Source of the DNA: Vespula vulgaris
Taxonomy: Eukaryota; Arthropoda; Insecta; Hymenoptera; Vespidae
Assembly (NCBI RefSeq): GCF_905475345.1
Contig: NC_066596.1
Span: forward strand, 4,217,001 to 4,281,000
DNA length: 64,000 nt
Direction of reading: 5' to 3'
Positions 10,332 to 25,462 of the stretch are shown in pieces. Position 1 is the stretch's first letter. Each line of letters starts with the position of its first letter. The translations under genes were made by a program, and so were the position numbers. Below the pieces are notes generated by a model. That model was not told the origin of the DNA. It did not search any database and saw nothing but the letters and a program-made list of their open reading frames with translations.

Positions 10332-12926
10332 TTATTGTCTTAATTCGTATTGAAAACATTCGAAAATGCATGAACATAACAAAAATAACAATAGTAATAT
10401 TATCAGTAATATTGGAATCATATCTCTGTAATTGTATATTTTTCGTGTTCAGTTTTCTACCTTAATTTTAGATTATCTATAGTAAAATATTTTTCGAAGA
10501 AAAATGAAATGAACTAATCCTATTGCTTGAATGAAATGAAACATATCTGTGATTTTTTTGAAGTTACTAACTTCTTTTTCCTGATTAAATAGATCGAGAT
10601 GTGATCTATTTAAATATATTTTTTTTGTAATATCTTTTTGAAACTTAAGTATTTTATATGTCCTAACCAATTTAATTGTGTATAAAACTATACCTGATAG
10701 ACTAGCATATATTTTATTTATATATTTTTGATCTCTACAATGAAATCTCATATATGTCTAATAATCGTAGAAAATTACAATTTCAAGATAGAATTTGATT
10801 ATATTTTATATAAGTAATTTTGTCAAGAGAAAACTTTAAGAATATCATTGGTATTCGAAAATTTTGTTTTCTTATATTTTTGTGGAACAATGCACACTGT
10901 AATTAATATGTAAAAAAAAATATTATGCAATGTTGTATAAATTAATCTTATATAATGATGTTAATTATATTGTCAAATATTTATTTAAATCTTGAAGATA
11001 TACATATATACACAGAGGGTATATATATATGTATATGTATATATTGCTACATGAATCATCGAGATATCTATTTTCGAGAATGCATAATACAAAAATGGAT
11101 TTATTGTTTCAAGTCCAACAATATATCTAAAGACATTAAATTTAAATAAAACTCCTACGCATCATACTAAAAGTTCTTTTTTCCGTCGTTCAGCGCAAAT
11201 TTCCTTTTGTCAGCTAGCTGTTTGTTTTCCTTTTATGCTTACCGACGTTTTTATCAAAAACCTTTTAATAAGTTTTCGATGTTAATCAGTTTAATAAGTA
11301 TAATGTTAATAATTATTTTTTCACAAAATAATTATTTAGACTAATGAAATATATTTTTGGTCTTAACTTCAACAATTTTCAGTTATTACTTTTTTATTTT
11401 ACATTATTCATTATAAAATTTTCCATGATTCAAAAGCCCGTTAAAATTATACATCTTTTATAATTGCTTTAATTTAATATTGTTACAGAGACTACTACGT
11501 TGTTTTATTATAGATATTAATTGAGATATTAATAATGGTTTATCCCAGAGATCATTGTCGTAACTAAATACATTATTAAGAACATTTTATTTAATTTTAA
11601 GACAAAAAACCTTAGATCATTAATGTGCTTTTTTATGTTGTGTACGAAAAAGTTAAATTAAACCGCAGAAAAATGAAGTTGCCTCGAAGTCGAGAATTAT
11701 AACGAGCAAACGAGGAAATTTTCTCGGATGGAAATGAATGGGAAAATAGAAAATTATAATAAGAAAAATAAGAATTCATTTCCACATTGAGTTTGCGCAG
11801 CAAACTTTCCAAGTGCTTCGAAGTACTACGTTCGAAGCTATTCTTGTCGACCAACGAACAAATCCATGAATTAATATTCTCTACCGTTTATTTTCAAAGA
11901 TCGAGATAATCGTGAATTAGACGATCTTTGATTAACCGTTATGCGGTTGTATTTTCTGAATACGAGATTACGTCAAAGTGTCTGGTGAAAGGGACTTCTG
12001 TAAAATGATTTTATTTGGACGCTTGCCTATGGAATGATTAATTAAATACAATGTTTTGTTTTATAATTAATTATTATATACTTAATACGTACGTTTAATT
12101 ATACATACATTTTATTAGATACTATAGTATAACGTTAAAATTTAAAGATAATAGTTAGAGATAACAAATTATTAGTATAAAGTTTGCACTATAATTCTAA
12201 AAAAGTTAATTACGATGCTCAGTACGAATTTCAGGATTATCGTATCAAGAAGATACGTAATTATTTGCTTCATAAAACGAGCCTTTGTAAAAAGTGTGTC
12301 GTTGAATATATGGCTACATACGTTTTCGGAAAACAAATGACCGGAGAAAGTGCAGAGGGTAAGTGGAAGCCTAATAGAGGTGTGTCCGAGCGGTTGAGCT
12401 GGTTCTCTATCTTTCTCCTTCCTTTTCTTTTATTTTTTTTCTCTTTTTTATTTTTTTTTTATTACATTTTTATTTTTTTTATTTTTACTTAAAATTATCT
12501 ATAATCTCATCACTTAGATGAAGTGCTGCTTCCGGAAACCCACAGACTAACGATGTGACTCCAATTTTATAAACTACTCAATGTATATTAGAGCAAATTA
12601 ATTGGATTTTAATGCCTTTTTAATCAGTGCAGAAAAACCGATTCTACTGCAAGATCTCTCTACTCGAAAAAAAGAAAATATCTTGCTAAGAAACAAGATA
12701 TATTTCATGAAATCGGAAAGTTTTCTGTTTTATCATAAAACAATTTAGATGTATGTACAACGTAGTTGATAGTTCAACGATAAATAAGCTGAAAATAATC
12801 AAGAAGAGAAATTTATACTCGGACAAAAACATAATAATTATTTACAATTATTTATAACTAAATTGTTTCTTATATTTAAAAGAATATATATTATAATTTA
12901 TAGCACTGTACATATCTATACTATTA

Positions 12927-12957
<31 letters not shown>

Positions 12958-14244
12958 CACCTCTATGTGTATACGTATAGTTTTTTTAATAAAAATATTT
13001 GAATACCTGCAACAACTTGGGCTTAAAAAATTTTATATTATTTAAATATAGTATTGTTTAAATAATACTAAATTGCATTACAGTACTATATATACATTAC
13101 ACATTTTTTAAATTAATGAAAAGTAATCAAAAGTATAAATTACTTAAACGTACCTGTATACGAGGAAAGAGCTGAAATATTTACTGATAAAAGAAGATTG
13201 ATCCAAGTGTGCACATTACGTGTTAAAGTAAAATATACGAATTAAAATTATTTTATAATAATGTTTAAACAAATGTAGTATTATTTAAGTAAATGTAAAA
13301 TAATTATAAACACAAATTATTTAAGCTTAAATGCATAGAAGGAGAGAGCTACGATGTTTACTAGTCGGAATTCAAAAGATTACTGACTCGACAACTGTCA
13401 AAGTCGGCCACGTGCTCGTTCTCATTTGAGATCTATGAAAAATGAATTCAACTTTATTTTCATGTTGATTGATTTATCGTAACGTGCCAATTTTATTTTT
13501 CATCTTTTTTTTTGTCGATTTAAACCTAACAATTATCAGGCGTTATATAAATAGAATTTGGCGTTAATCATCGAGTATCAATTCGTTAATAATTAATCGA
13601 AATAGATCGAAGTTGAACTTTCCTTTCGTTTCTCCGAGGTACAATCGTTGATGCCGATAACAATCGATTCGTAGCACGTACGAGAGTCGCATTTGAACTT
13701 TCGTTTCTTCCGATACGACCCACTTGGAGTGTCAGGAATTCTCCAGGAAGTGTTTTAGATTTCCTTCATGCGAGATCTCGCCGGCACCGATAGGTAAATC
13801 GTATTCCTCTCCTGCGACTCTTAGAAATTGATTCGACGTCGACTCTCAATGCGACTTGCGTCGTGAGATTTGCGGTCGAGATCGATTCTCTTTCTCTCTC
13901 TTTCTCTCTCTTTCTCTCTCCCCACCCTTTCCTTCTCTTCCCTTTCCCTCCCTACCCCTCATTCTCTCATCAGCGTTCTTTCGTTCAAAGCATACCGATC
14001 CTTGATGTCCCTTTGAACGCGTGATATACATCGCTTTGGAAGCGGCTTTAGCTCGAAGTTAAAATGAAGGGAAAGAGAACTCGAATCACCGTATGCGCAA
14101 TACAATAATGCGCGACAGAGGTTTTACGACTCTGTCGCTAAAAAAGTCGACGACTTCGACGAGTTCGATGACCCTCGGACGTGATTCACATACTTTGACT
14201 CGTCGTATATCGATCTGTGTGTCTTTTGTACACGACACGATGAG

Positions 14245-14247
<3 letters not shown>

Positions 14248-14295
<48 letters not shown>
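14248..14295. repeat. (CT)n microsatellite
   Basis: About 22 uninterrupted CT units. Both strands give meaningless poly-Ser-Leu or poly-Arg-Glu open frames here. Confidence 0.95.
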
Positions 14296-14296
<1 letters not shown>

Positions 14297-16599
14297 GTGG
14301 AAAGATTCAACTTCGGTTGAGAAATGAAAAATTCGAAAGAATACTTTCGTTAGGATCTGACAATCCGATAGATTTAGGAATGTCGGCTTCCTTGAGAGCA
14401 AGTATACATTGTAGACAGGAGAATATTCGTGCAGGCACGAGGATGGAATTCGATCGGGTAACGATGCCGCCACAATAATACCACCGTACGAAAGTAAAAT
14501 CGGCACGCAGCCTCGGCACGTTTCGAGGTACCCACTTCCGTTTCTCCTCGCACATTACGTCGATTTTTCTTTTCTCTTTCGTGCTCGTCCCATGTGACTT
14601 TATATCCGCGGCGATTTCGTGATTATGATAAAATGGTTTAAATGGAAATCAAATGGTAGAATTTAATCCAAGCTCGATCGATAGGAATCTCGCGGGATCT
14701 CTTTAGAAAATTAGAAGCGCGAGAGTTGTAAAGGGGTGAGGAGTTGAAAGGGAGGTAAAGTAAATGACAGTGAAATATGTCTGGATCGTCGAGCCGAATG
14801 ATTGAAGTTCTCGAGAAGGTAAAGTTTGCGTTTCCTCGGGACTTTCTCAATAAGTTATCCCTTTTCGAAGGAACATTCGTAGCTTTTCCCATTGACTCGA
14901 TCTTCTATATCGGTAGCAAAGCAGACTGCGTTCCCATTCTCTTTCTTTCTCTTTGGTTTATCGCGAGACCGGTAATACGTCAATGAAAACGGCACGTCAC
15001 GCGCGTGTAAAAGCATCGTCTCGTTGGTAAAAGCATGGTTCGTCGTTAGGAAAGCGACCAAGCCATAATCCAACTGACTGAGTACTGCAGGCAACTTCGA
15101 AAGTGAGGCCTCGATCACGTTTCGTTCGATGCCAACTTGGCGTACACGTAGTAGACGTATCGTCCTAAGCTCTGTTTTCTTTTGCCTTATTTTTCCTACC
15201 TTCAATTCCTTTTTATTTTTCTTGTAATTATTTTTTTCGATCAAATCGTCGATAAAATTCGATAGCTAATTCTAACGAGTTATTTCCAAGTAATATTTTC
15301 TCGAAAAAGAAAATCAGGATCGTACCTTCATATCTCTGCACAGGTCAAAGGTAGTACCAATTTTTTTTCTACTTGTAAAAGTTCCAATTTCTTTTCGATG
15401 AAAACTCATCAGATATTTTTTCCGGTGGATGCAAGGAAACGTAGTTAAGTTGCAACGAAACACGGAAATGTAAATCGTATTTGTGAAATACGAAAGAAAC
15501 GATGAAAATCGTACTCGAGTCGTGACGACAAATAATAATAAGGGAGAAAGGGGTAACGCAATTTCATACGATGGTCTTGGGTCTTTACGTGATCTTTTTT
15601 TAATTTCGTTCGTAATACCGAGCAAATTAAATTGATATTCTTCTCTTTCTCTCTTCTTGTTATCACGAAGGTAAAACAACGCTTTTACTGGGTATTCCAT
15701 TTATAAACGAGTCAAAGAAAAAAAAGCTTAACGAGAAACATAGTATGATATGGTTAAGAAAAGAATTGAGCAACTAGTAAATAATAAAGAAACTGGTTAA
15801 TAATAAATTCAGAACATGTGACTTTTTAAATTGTTTATGCATTAAACACACCCAAAATTCCGAAGATAACTAGATGTTGACTCCTTTACTCGTTCGAATA
15901 TATTTACATTTTTTTTCTCTCTGTATCTCTCAGTAGGATCGCAAACATATATACATATATACATAAGTTACATGAAAAGAACCATCTTTACAATATAATT
16001 TTTAACGTTCGTTATTCATTTTCAAATTAAGTCTTCGAGTTAAAGATCTTTAGAAATTTTTTTCAAACGAGAAGAAGTTGACGTCGCTGTCAATATTAAG
16101 ACATTTAGCACGGAATTCGAATAATCGATGAGTTGAGAATTTTAAAGAAATGTTAAGGAACTGAGAATTCTTTCGGACTAATTCGTTCAAATCGGTAAGC
16201 ATTGGTATTAAAATCCTTTAAGATAGAACTTGAACATCGTGAATTCGATATATTCGAGTAAAATCAAGGGGTTGCTTTTTTCCTCGATTCGAAATCGAGG
16301 TAACTTTCTCTTCGATCGAGAAAACGATCAGAGAGAAAGAGAAACTCGAAGAAGAGCGTAAAAAAGAAGAAAATAAAGCTCGTTCGTCGAGGTGCGGAAA
16401 AGCTCGGAAGAGATGAAAAGGAAGAAGGGATGGAAAATGTTCAAAGTGTTCGTAGAAGCACAAAAACGGGGGATGCAGTGTAGTTCTCGCGGAATCCGAA
16501 TTGACGAGGCGAGGACCGAGGAGGTGAAAGAGGAAGCAAGAGAAAGGATGAGAAAGAGAGGGAGTGAGGCGAATATCGCGAGGGAGAGGGAGAGAGAAG

Positions 16600-16760
16600 T
16601 CGCGATTGGTTAAGCCGCTTGGAAAAGCCCACCTGGCTGCTTGGCCGGCCGGCACTTCGCTCAGTTCTTCACTGCGCTCCAAGCGAAGCGGAGCTTTTAT
16701 CAACCGGATTCACGTCCCCTCCGTATCTCACTATCCATCTCTTCTTCTCTACCACTTTTA
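16600..16760 (+). promoter_or_regulatory. CpG-rich candidate promoter of the 25-kb secreted-protein gene
   Basis: A short GC-rich island (GGCCGGCCGGC at ~16,643; CpG-dense 16,600-16,730) contains an arthropod-type initiator word TCAGTT near 16,661. A GA-rich stretch follows, and the proposed first coding exon lies at 17,289. This would give a ~630-base 5' UTR. It is inferred from composition and position only. Confidence 0.35.
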
Positions 16761-16844
16761 TCCCTGTCTCTATCTCTCTTTTTCAATTTATTGAAGCCCA
16801 ACGAGCGATCGTCACTCATCAAAATAATACAGCCATTTTTTTCG

Positions 16845-16845
<1 letters not shown>

Positions 16846-16878
<33 letters not shown>

Positions 16879-16991
16879 TCTATATTTTAGATATCTTAAT
16901 CATTCAAAAGAAAGAGAGACAGAGAGAGAAATCGTTGTAAGAAGAAGAGAAGGAAGAGAGGAGGAGGAGGAGGAGGAGGAGGAAGAAGAAG
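16846..16991. repeat. (AT)n microsatellite and (GGA)n tract in putative 5' UTR
   Basis: An AT dinucleotide run (16,846-16,876) is followed by GA-rich sequence ending in a GGA trinucleotide run (16,958-16,991). If the first exon model is right, these are transcribed leader sequence. Confidence 0.85.
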
Positions 16992-17288
16992 TTTGACACT
17001 TCGTCCGTGTCCTCTCCGCGTGCCGGGGACCGGTTCGCGATCGTTCAAGAGAAGAAGAAAAAGGCAAAAGCAAAGGAGAAAAGCGGAGAATGTCTGCTTA
17101 CGAGAAAAAGTCTCTGCAGGTGCTTTAGAGGCGCAACTTTAATAGAGAAAACCTCTGGATCGTTCTGAGAATCGGGATAGGTGTATATATATACATATAC
17201 ACATATATACATATACGCCAGCAACCCCTTTGAAGAGAAGCAGAGGAGGGAAAGAGGCTTTTGGAAAAGGAAACGCGCATTAATCACC

Positions 17289-19166
17289 ATGATTGCGGTT
17301 AGTATCGATTTCTTTTTTTCATTATCGATTCTCATTTATGTTACTTCTTTATATATTCTACGTTTCATTGCAATTGATTTAATCGAACTAATTTGTCAAT
17401 TTCATCAAAAACGTTTTAAAGTACATATACTGATACAATTCAATTTTAATCGTAACAAAAGTAGACCGTTTTTTAGTTTGAATTATAACAGTGAAATTTT
17501 ACGACGAATTCACTGTAACGAGATTTGGAAGATAAATAAAACTCTTTTCGGGTTCTTCCAAAATTATGTATAATATAACATAATTTTGAATGTGTTAAGA
17601 GCAAAAACGTGAAAGGAAGAGTTCGAGAAGATCGCGACAAAAAATATAAAAAACGATATTTTTTTTCTCCGCTATTTTTCAGTCGTGCGAGAGAGTAGAA
17701 GCCTTGTGTTCTTAATTTAAGTGCATCGCCGTGTTTTCTCGAGCGACGACTTAAGCCGAGACTCGTCGTTATCCTCGAGCGCAACCCTGCTGAGATTTAA
17801 AGGGTGAAGAAGACGTGGAAGAGCGGGTTGCCCACCAACTTTTGTTTCAGGCCGCGGCCTGATTTCCGAGTTACGATTTTTTTTTATCTATATATATATA
17901 TATATTTTTCCTTTTTCTCTTCTGGGAATAACGAAACTTCCAAACGTATCTTCAGCTTGTCCAGATTTAACATCTATCCTAGAAACTTTTTTCTCATCAT
18001 CGAAATTGTTGTGTACGACCTATTTCTTGATTCGAGTTTCACACTATCCATAGATCATTTAAATTGAAATTGATTTATTCGCATTGAAAAAGAAAATGGT
18101 TATGTTCCGATGGATACCTTGTAATTGTTCGATCTCATTAGTCATCTACTCAATTATACACTCGTATGTATATACCTATAGTCGAAATGTTTTAACTTTT
18201 AACAATTTAAAATATGATCGGTTGTATTCCATTATTGTATTGTTCCATTAATTTGAATAGAACTTTGAATGTATTATCATGCAGACAATTAGCTTTTCAT
18301 TAATTACTTTCGAAAAAGTTTCATAGGCGTTGAATGTAATTTGAAAAAGTAAATTTCGTATGAACCATTAAAATCGTTCGAGGTAATACAATAGTATCTT
18401 GAATTTTCGAAAAATCGGACACAAATAGATGATGGAAATTCGAAAAAAAGTTCGATCGGCGTTGATCGAAATTGTTTTGCGGTCTTTCTAGATTTGTGGT
18501 TTCGTTCTCCGATGCATCCTCAATCGCATCGGTTTGCGGTGCCTATTGATTTCTTGTATTAATTCGGTCCTGAATTCGGAGCACGAAGTCATCACTTGAT
18601 TGACACTAATCGCGTCTGCGATTGCTCGTCATGTTCAAATGAATTCTATGCGAAGCGATGAAATCGACAAATTCTTTGAGATCGTGTTTATTTTCGAATG
18701 AGGATCTTTTTATTTTCTTAATTTTTTTATCATTTAATTGAACCACGCTAAGAGAAGAAGAAAAACTGAAAAAAATGAATAACATCGAGTAGCTTGTAAA
18801 AACTTTGCTTTTTAACCCATTCTGCATGTTGCTACGCTATATACAAAATTTGGCTATTGCGAAAAGTATCCAGTTTTTAAACTGGTTCTTTAAATAGTAA
18901 TTTTTTTTATATTATTACTGAATGTGTAAAGTTACTTCAGATTGTAATAATTATTGACTTACTTTGCATGCATGTAAACTAGAGTGTGTATTTATATATA
19001 GCGTAACACGGACTCGAGTACGAATAAGTAAGTTGGCAAGCTGTTACTAAAGCCGGGTCTTCCGTACGGAATCGAACGGAGCGACAGCCACAGATAACGT
19101 ATAGAAACTGTTCGAACTGGGTCGGCACCTTCTGCCTTTTTTCCACCCTATACCGCACTCATCCAC

Positions 19167-19206
<40 letters not shown>

Positions 19207-21952
19207 GTCTTTATCTTCCTCTTCTCCTCGCCTTCTATCCACATTCTGCCAAGTCCTCGCACGCGCGAAATTGCATCTGTTTCATTGGCGTTCAGGAATA
19301 GTGCCAAAGTTCGGTCTTTCTTAGGATAGCTCTGAGGGAAATATCCTTGCACGATTCGAAACCTCTCAAATGTGCCGTAGTTACTGTAGGAAAATTCAAC
19401 TTTTGGTATTTCGCTGTAATTGCTGAATTAAAAATTATTGTACGTTAGAGAAATTTGATTACACATTTCTAGTACAGTCCATATTCTTTTCATTCATTTC
19501 TATTTGACGATTAATTTTCTGAAACAGTAGATACATAGTACAATAGATTTTAGGTCAATCCGTATCATACCAAGAAACTTGTTTTACTTTTGAGTACACA
19601 ATGATGCTTTTATATACTAATCTTAGACAAAATGATAACACATGTTTGTTATCTTTAATTTCTTAAAGACAACTTAGAATTTCTAAATGAAGTAAACAGT
19701 ATACAAATGGTACGGGAAGAAAAAATCTGTTATTAAATAATATTATTCCCATTGACTTTCTCAGCCGACCGAAGAGAAAGACGAATTCTGAAATGATAGC
19801 CCACTTGAACTTTGTGTTTATATTCTTCAGTAGTTAGTGATCCTTTAAGCACTCAACATTAAGTATTACGTTGAAGCAAAATTCGCGGTAAAAAATTAAG
19901 CGAGATCGAAATTGCAAGGAAAAACTTATTTTAAAAAATCGAAATCTAACATTTTTGAAAATTTTAAAGATTGTTAGCAGAAGCTACAAAGTAATTTTAA
20001 ATTTATTAAAAGATCCTGAAAATTATGGAAGGAAAAAAAATTATGGAAGACCACCAATATTGACCAAGTAACAAAAACGACCATTATATGTGTTGCCTCA
20101 AACTCAGGCGAAAATCACGCGAAATTACTCATAAAGCAGGTATCACTGCAAACATCCGAAGTGTCTGCTACGTTCTTCAGAAGTGTACGTTTATTCAAAG
20201 ATCGAAAAGGAAGCAAAAACCTCTATTAACAAGATAACATAAAGAGTACCCATTAACATTCGTAAAAGAACGTATTCATTGGAAGAAAAAATGAAAATAT
20301 GTTTTATTTACAGAACAAAATTTAATATGGATGATTTAAGAAAGAAAAGAATATTGAAAAAAGACTACAAATGGGTGACAATAGTATAATGATTTGGACC
20401 GGAATTGGATATAAAGGAAAACTCGATTTACGACTTCTTGAAAAGAAAATGAATAGCCAAAAATATATAAATTTAATCTGAGAACAAATCAATAAATGTA
20501 CACGATTTAAATGGAGACTAGGTTGATTGAATAGTTGATACAATGAAGAATGGTTTAAAAAATAAAAGCAGAATTATATAAGAATTATTTCAAAAACATT
20601 AATTCGATCATTATTCTGTAAGAATCTAACTCAAATTTACACTCATTATATCTTCTCGTGCATGTTTCTAACGTTTTACTATAATTGTTAGTTATATTCT
20701 GAATTGTACGAGTATGGTGGTAACTTCGTGCAAGCAATTTTAGTATTACCAAAGCGAGATGATGACGCGACGAGAAAGAGGATGACGTTACAAGGTCGAA
20801 AATTTATTTCCAAACTTGTTCGTTGCTACCTCATCCTAGCATTCTCTTGAAATGTAAAATGACTGTTTGCGATATGCACAAAGCTAATTCAAAGTATTAT
20901 CTAAAAACATTTCGAGCTTTTAACATACTATATTACGTACAGGATACTTCAACTTAACTCGATCTTTTCATCTCAAGAGGATACATTATCTTTTTTGATT
21001 GAAAAATAAAAAAACACATGCACGAATTAACCCAAATCGTTATGCGTTTCATCGATGGAAACACGATTGAATAATATATCGCGAATCGATCGGAGTGTTT
21101 TCATGCTATTTCGCGTTTATATACAAAAAATATTCACGAAAAGCGTTCTCGGTTTAATGTACGGTGTCCCATAAGGTTCATATATCTCGCTTTAGAACCA
21201 GGAAATGGCTACGGTCCCTTTACAACGGGCGGCATTCATAAATCCAAAAGTGAGAGGAAGACTGGAAGGAGAAAAGGAATCTTCTTGGTATCGTCCTTTG
21301 CATCGTTTTTGCTTCTTCCTGTCAACTGGACTTCGCGTTTATTATCATCCACACTCTTTGCAATAATGTCGAATCAATCATAAAGTTAAAAGTTTTAGAT
21401 AAACTTTGATATAATGTCGAACTGTGAATAAGTAAACATCAACTTATTCACCTGCTCGACTTATCGCCTTGAAAATTTTCTTCCTTGTTCATTCTGGTAA
21501 ACTCGATCAATCATGAAGTACCGAACTTTTATAAATTTTCTCAGAGATAAATTTTTCATGCGTAATATTGCACCAGTCCGTAGAAAAAGAAAAAAAGAAA
21601 AAGAGCACGAAAGTAATACTGCTTTTTCCCTTTCTCGATCAAACCTGAACATTAAATATTATAGTTGTCTTATAATTAAACATGCAGATGTTTTCTTTGA
21701 TCTACAAAGAGACAACTATGCTCGAACGAGATGCTAGCGCCCGTCTAAAAGCAGGAAAAGACGACGAACCCTAGTCTAGGGTGATAGCGATGACTCTCGC
21801 AGTTTCTCTTCTTTGTGTTAAATTCTCCTCCAAAGTAGTGATTTTACGCTTCTCGAGATTTTACGGAGAATATAAGCAGCTGCGAAAAGAGCTTTATTTT
21901 TGCATTTACTTGCTACACATTTTACTCTTCTACCGTAGGCACTTATGTATAT

Positions 21953-22001
<49 letters not shown>

Positions 22002-25000
22002 CTTATGAGCGCATCTATGTCTGAATATATACAGATACATTTTTTCTCTGCAATGCAGAATTACGACGAAACCAACAAGCCGCGAATACATGCTACCAGA
22101 GCGAAGCTCGCAATTTCACGAAAGAGCACAGCGTGTTTTACGTCGCGAATGGTTAAACGTACCCTCGAGTTTGCAGGGGTTGCTTTTTTCTCGCGTTTAC
22201 GAATATATATTTTTTGTCCTATCGCAACCGTGCGACTCATTCATGTCTTCATTTTTCTTTTCTTTTTCGTCTAATATCGTTGCTGCGTTTTCCAAAAATT
22301 TCGGATAATCGAGATTATGTAGAATATAGAATGTGAAACAACTTGCATATGGGCGTTTAACTAGTGTATTGTTTGATATTCATGAAAAAAAAAAGAAATA
22401 TAAAACGTCGATGAAAAGTAAGGAAAATAAGTGTTCGGATATTACTCGAGTATTCGATAAGTTCTCATAGAACGCGCGTAGATTCGTTTCGAAACTTTTT
22501 TCAACTTTATTATTTACAATCTCCCTCGTTGCTTTAATATCGAAATGAACTTTTAAACCGACCATGTAAAATTTTATTCTTGTATTTGAACAATACAATA
22601 AATGCTTAGTACGTCTGTATATGCTCGTGTACAACGTGAGTACGTTAAAAATAAATAAAAAAAGAAAAAAAAAGTAATAAAAACAAGAAATTCACAAGCG
22701 CAGCCAACTCGAAAGATCTTTTCTGAAGAATCGGTATATTGGGTCAAGAGGCCATTGGGAGTACCAATCGATTTTTAGGCTTCTCTCGTAGGTAATGCAG
22801 CAAATAGAGAGTGCGAAAGAGAGAAAACGATAAAAATGAAACGATCGTTGTATTATTTAGCAGAGAAATTTCAAGTAAAGTAGAGATAAGTTTGAAAATG
22901 TTATCGCGCACGTGCATTTCGTTTCAAGCTTCGATTTAACAAAGTTAAATCATTGATAAATCTTGAACCTTCAGCATCGGAATGGCTGGGATAAGCTTAA
23001 TAAATAGAGGCATTAAATGTAACTGAAGAGAGTTCGGGCTGCTCGACTTCGTGAGAAATACAGTAGAGATTATTGCAAGATAGTAACGAGTTTGCCGACC
23101 GGAATGATCGCTCGAAAGAAGAGAGGAAGGGAGAGAGAAAAGAAAAAGGGAGGAAAAAATCAATGGATCCGATAGCATTTTAAACGTTCAAATTTACGAT
23201 GAGACTCGTACGAATGAAGTTGTTCAATTATATTATTCAATGTATTTAACAAAAAAAAGCAAAGCTGAATGAATTCAATTCTGATTCTATATTTTTAATT
23301 GTCGGTGGTTTAAAACTCGATAAAATTATAAACCGTTTTCGTATAGCAATTAGTAGAGAAAACGTTTCTCTAGTTGCTGTTATTTTATGTTGTTGTTGTT
23401 GTTTTTTTTTTTTTGAACTTTGCTAATCTGTTCACACGAAATACGAATATTCGTGCTGAAGGAAGAATTTAAAGAGAGAAATATATACGCGTTGGTGTTC
23501 GCGCGTAACGAGCTCGAAGGGGAGTGCAACGAAGAAGTAGTCAAGGGTGAAAAGAGGTGAAAAAATATCGAACAGAAAAATCGACGAGAGCGGAAATTAC
23601 ATGGGACGAAAGGAAAATACGAAGAGCGCGATAAGAAAATTAATAATCGTTCGAGGAATTTGTAGTTAGCGAAGATAGATAATTAAATTTTTTTTCTAAA
23701 TGTTGGATCTTCAGATCGATAGCAAATTGAATGAAAACAATGCGTAAAAGTGTAAAAGTAAATGTTCGATTCGTTCGTTCGTTCATTTCGATTACATCAA
23801 GAGCCGACAAAAGGGATCGTCGAAAGTGCTCCGATTAATATCGCTTCTCTATCTGTGCACGGCATTCGTGTGACGTTCGCACGAGAGAAATTTAGCGATG
23901 AGTTCTTTGTCGATGGATTTGACAGAATTATTAATACGGATGTTAGTAGAGAGAAGGTGAATCAACTTCAAAAATTTTTATACCAAATTGAGTATTCCTT
24001 TTCTTCTTTTATATCTTCCACTAAGTTTTGATTGGGAATAAAATATTAAAGCATTTATCGCGATAAAATCAAATGTTAGATTTTTCCCTTAACAAATTTG
24101 ACGATTTAACAAACGAATAAATGTCATCGACAATTTATTTCGATTTTACAACGGAACTCTTCCTTGACTTTTAATAAAGATCAAAAGATTCGAACGGTAG
24201 GGATAAAAGAATATATAAAATTCGTAGTTGGTAACGAATCCCGTGCGCGTAATTTATTTCGCGGGATTGATGCCGCTCACGGGAGCCCGTAACTTTCGTT
24301 ATTTCTCCAATCAGACCGCGGGACCACCTAGAAAAAGAAAAGGAGAAATTTCCGTATATATCGAAAGAAAGAGCGAGAAGCATGTAAATCCTGACCCGTA
24401 TTCGGAACACGATCGGAACACGTAGAAAATTTTTCAATGTCATTTCACGGCATTTTCATGATTTGGTTTATGGGAAAAAATAAACTAGCGTTGCTTTTGA
24501 AACTTTTTGAAAAATGAAAATTGTAGAAAAAATGAGGATCAACGAAGAATGAACTGCAATGTTCTTTCGATGCCATTGTGGACGAAACAATTGATCTCTT
24601 TCTTTTTCATTTTTGCTCTTTCTCGTATTTTTTTTCTTCTTGTTTAATCATAAGTACCTGTTTTCGCCATTATTAGAGGATTACTGCATGGGTTCCCGTT
24701 ATACGTCTGGTTTGCTCCTCGGAATAATTGAGCAGAATTCTCTTTTGTACGCGTTCGCTTCCATTGTGACTTCATTTACGGCAACGTCGGTCAGAAGTAG
24801 TCGTTTATATTTAAGAAGAGAAGCACACATGAGAGAGAAAGTCTATCATCTAAAAATTAAGGTCTTTCGGGCGCGCTCTCGAAGGTACATATATTATACT
24901 CTCTGGGAACCATACGAGCGTTATCATTATTATTTCACCGTGCAAGAGAGTATATCGATCTTTATTCCCTTCTCTCTTTCTCTATCGCTCCGATATTCTC

Positions 25001-25420
25001 TATCGAAAGAAAATGTATTCTCACGCGGGCGCTCAACTTAACGAAGTCGCGTAATAACCGAAGTAATGATCGTTTCGTGGCTATCCCGTATTACATTTTC
25101 CTCTTTTCATGAATTTAAACCGTTCCCATCGATAGTACTCTTCTCAATTTTCATCGTCCTAAAATTGAAACGGTCATTGGCCTATCCTTCGAATTCGTGA
25201 ATACTAACTAACAGTCTTGATAATTTCACATAACAATTACTTTACAACTACTTTACAATACTAGGCTTTTCGCAGATGCAGAATTCAAATGAAGTTTTAC
25301 GAAATTATCTGTTATCGAGGCTATCTCGAAAGGATGTATTTTATCGAATGATCTTACGAATCTCTTTCTCTCACTCATTCTCATGGGGAGGATGGACAAC
25401 GACAACGACGACAACGACGA

Positions 25421-25462
<42 letters not shown>

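Larger units (their letters stand above)
9807..16640. other. gene-poor intergenic region
   Basis: I see no supported gene. The first few hundred bases are the PHM 3' UTR. Contents are AT-rich sequence to ~13,400, a short 12-bp tandem repeat (10,271-10,331), CT-rich runs (13,887-13,920 and 14,248-14,295) and a more GC-balanced, CpG-containing stretch from ~13,600. The small open frames are short, low-complexity and lack splice partners. Confidence 0.5.

Noticed and set aside
12184..12492. 102-aa plus-strand frame
   Set aside because: The C-terminal half is poly-Phe/Leu from a T-rich run. No start context or homology visible.
12378..12540. tRNA-like start (GTGTCCGAGCGGTTGAGCTGG)
   Set aside because: It resembles the D-arm of a class II tRNA, but a T-rich run follows and no T-arm, anticodon stem or closing acceptor stem can be formed.
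16218..16703. 161-aa minus-strand frame
   Set aside because: Ser/Phe/Leu/Arg-rich translation of GA-rich promoter DNA, with no domain or splice partner. A low-complexity artefact.
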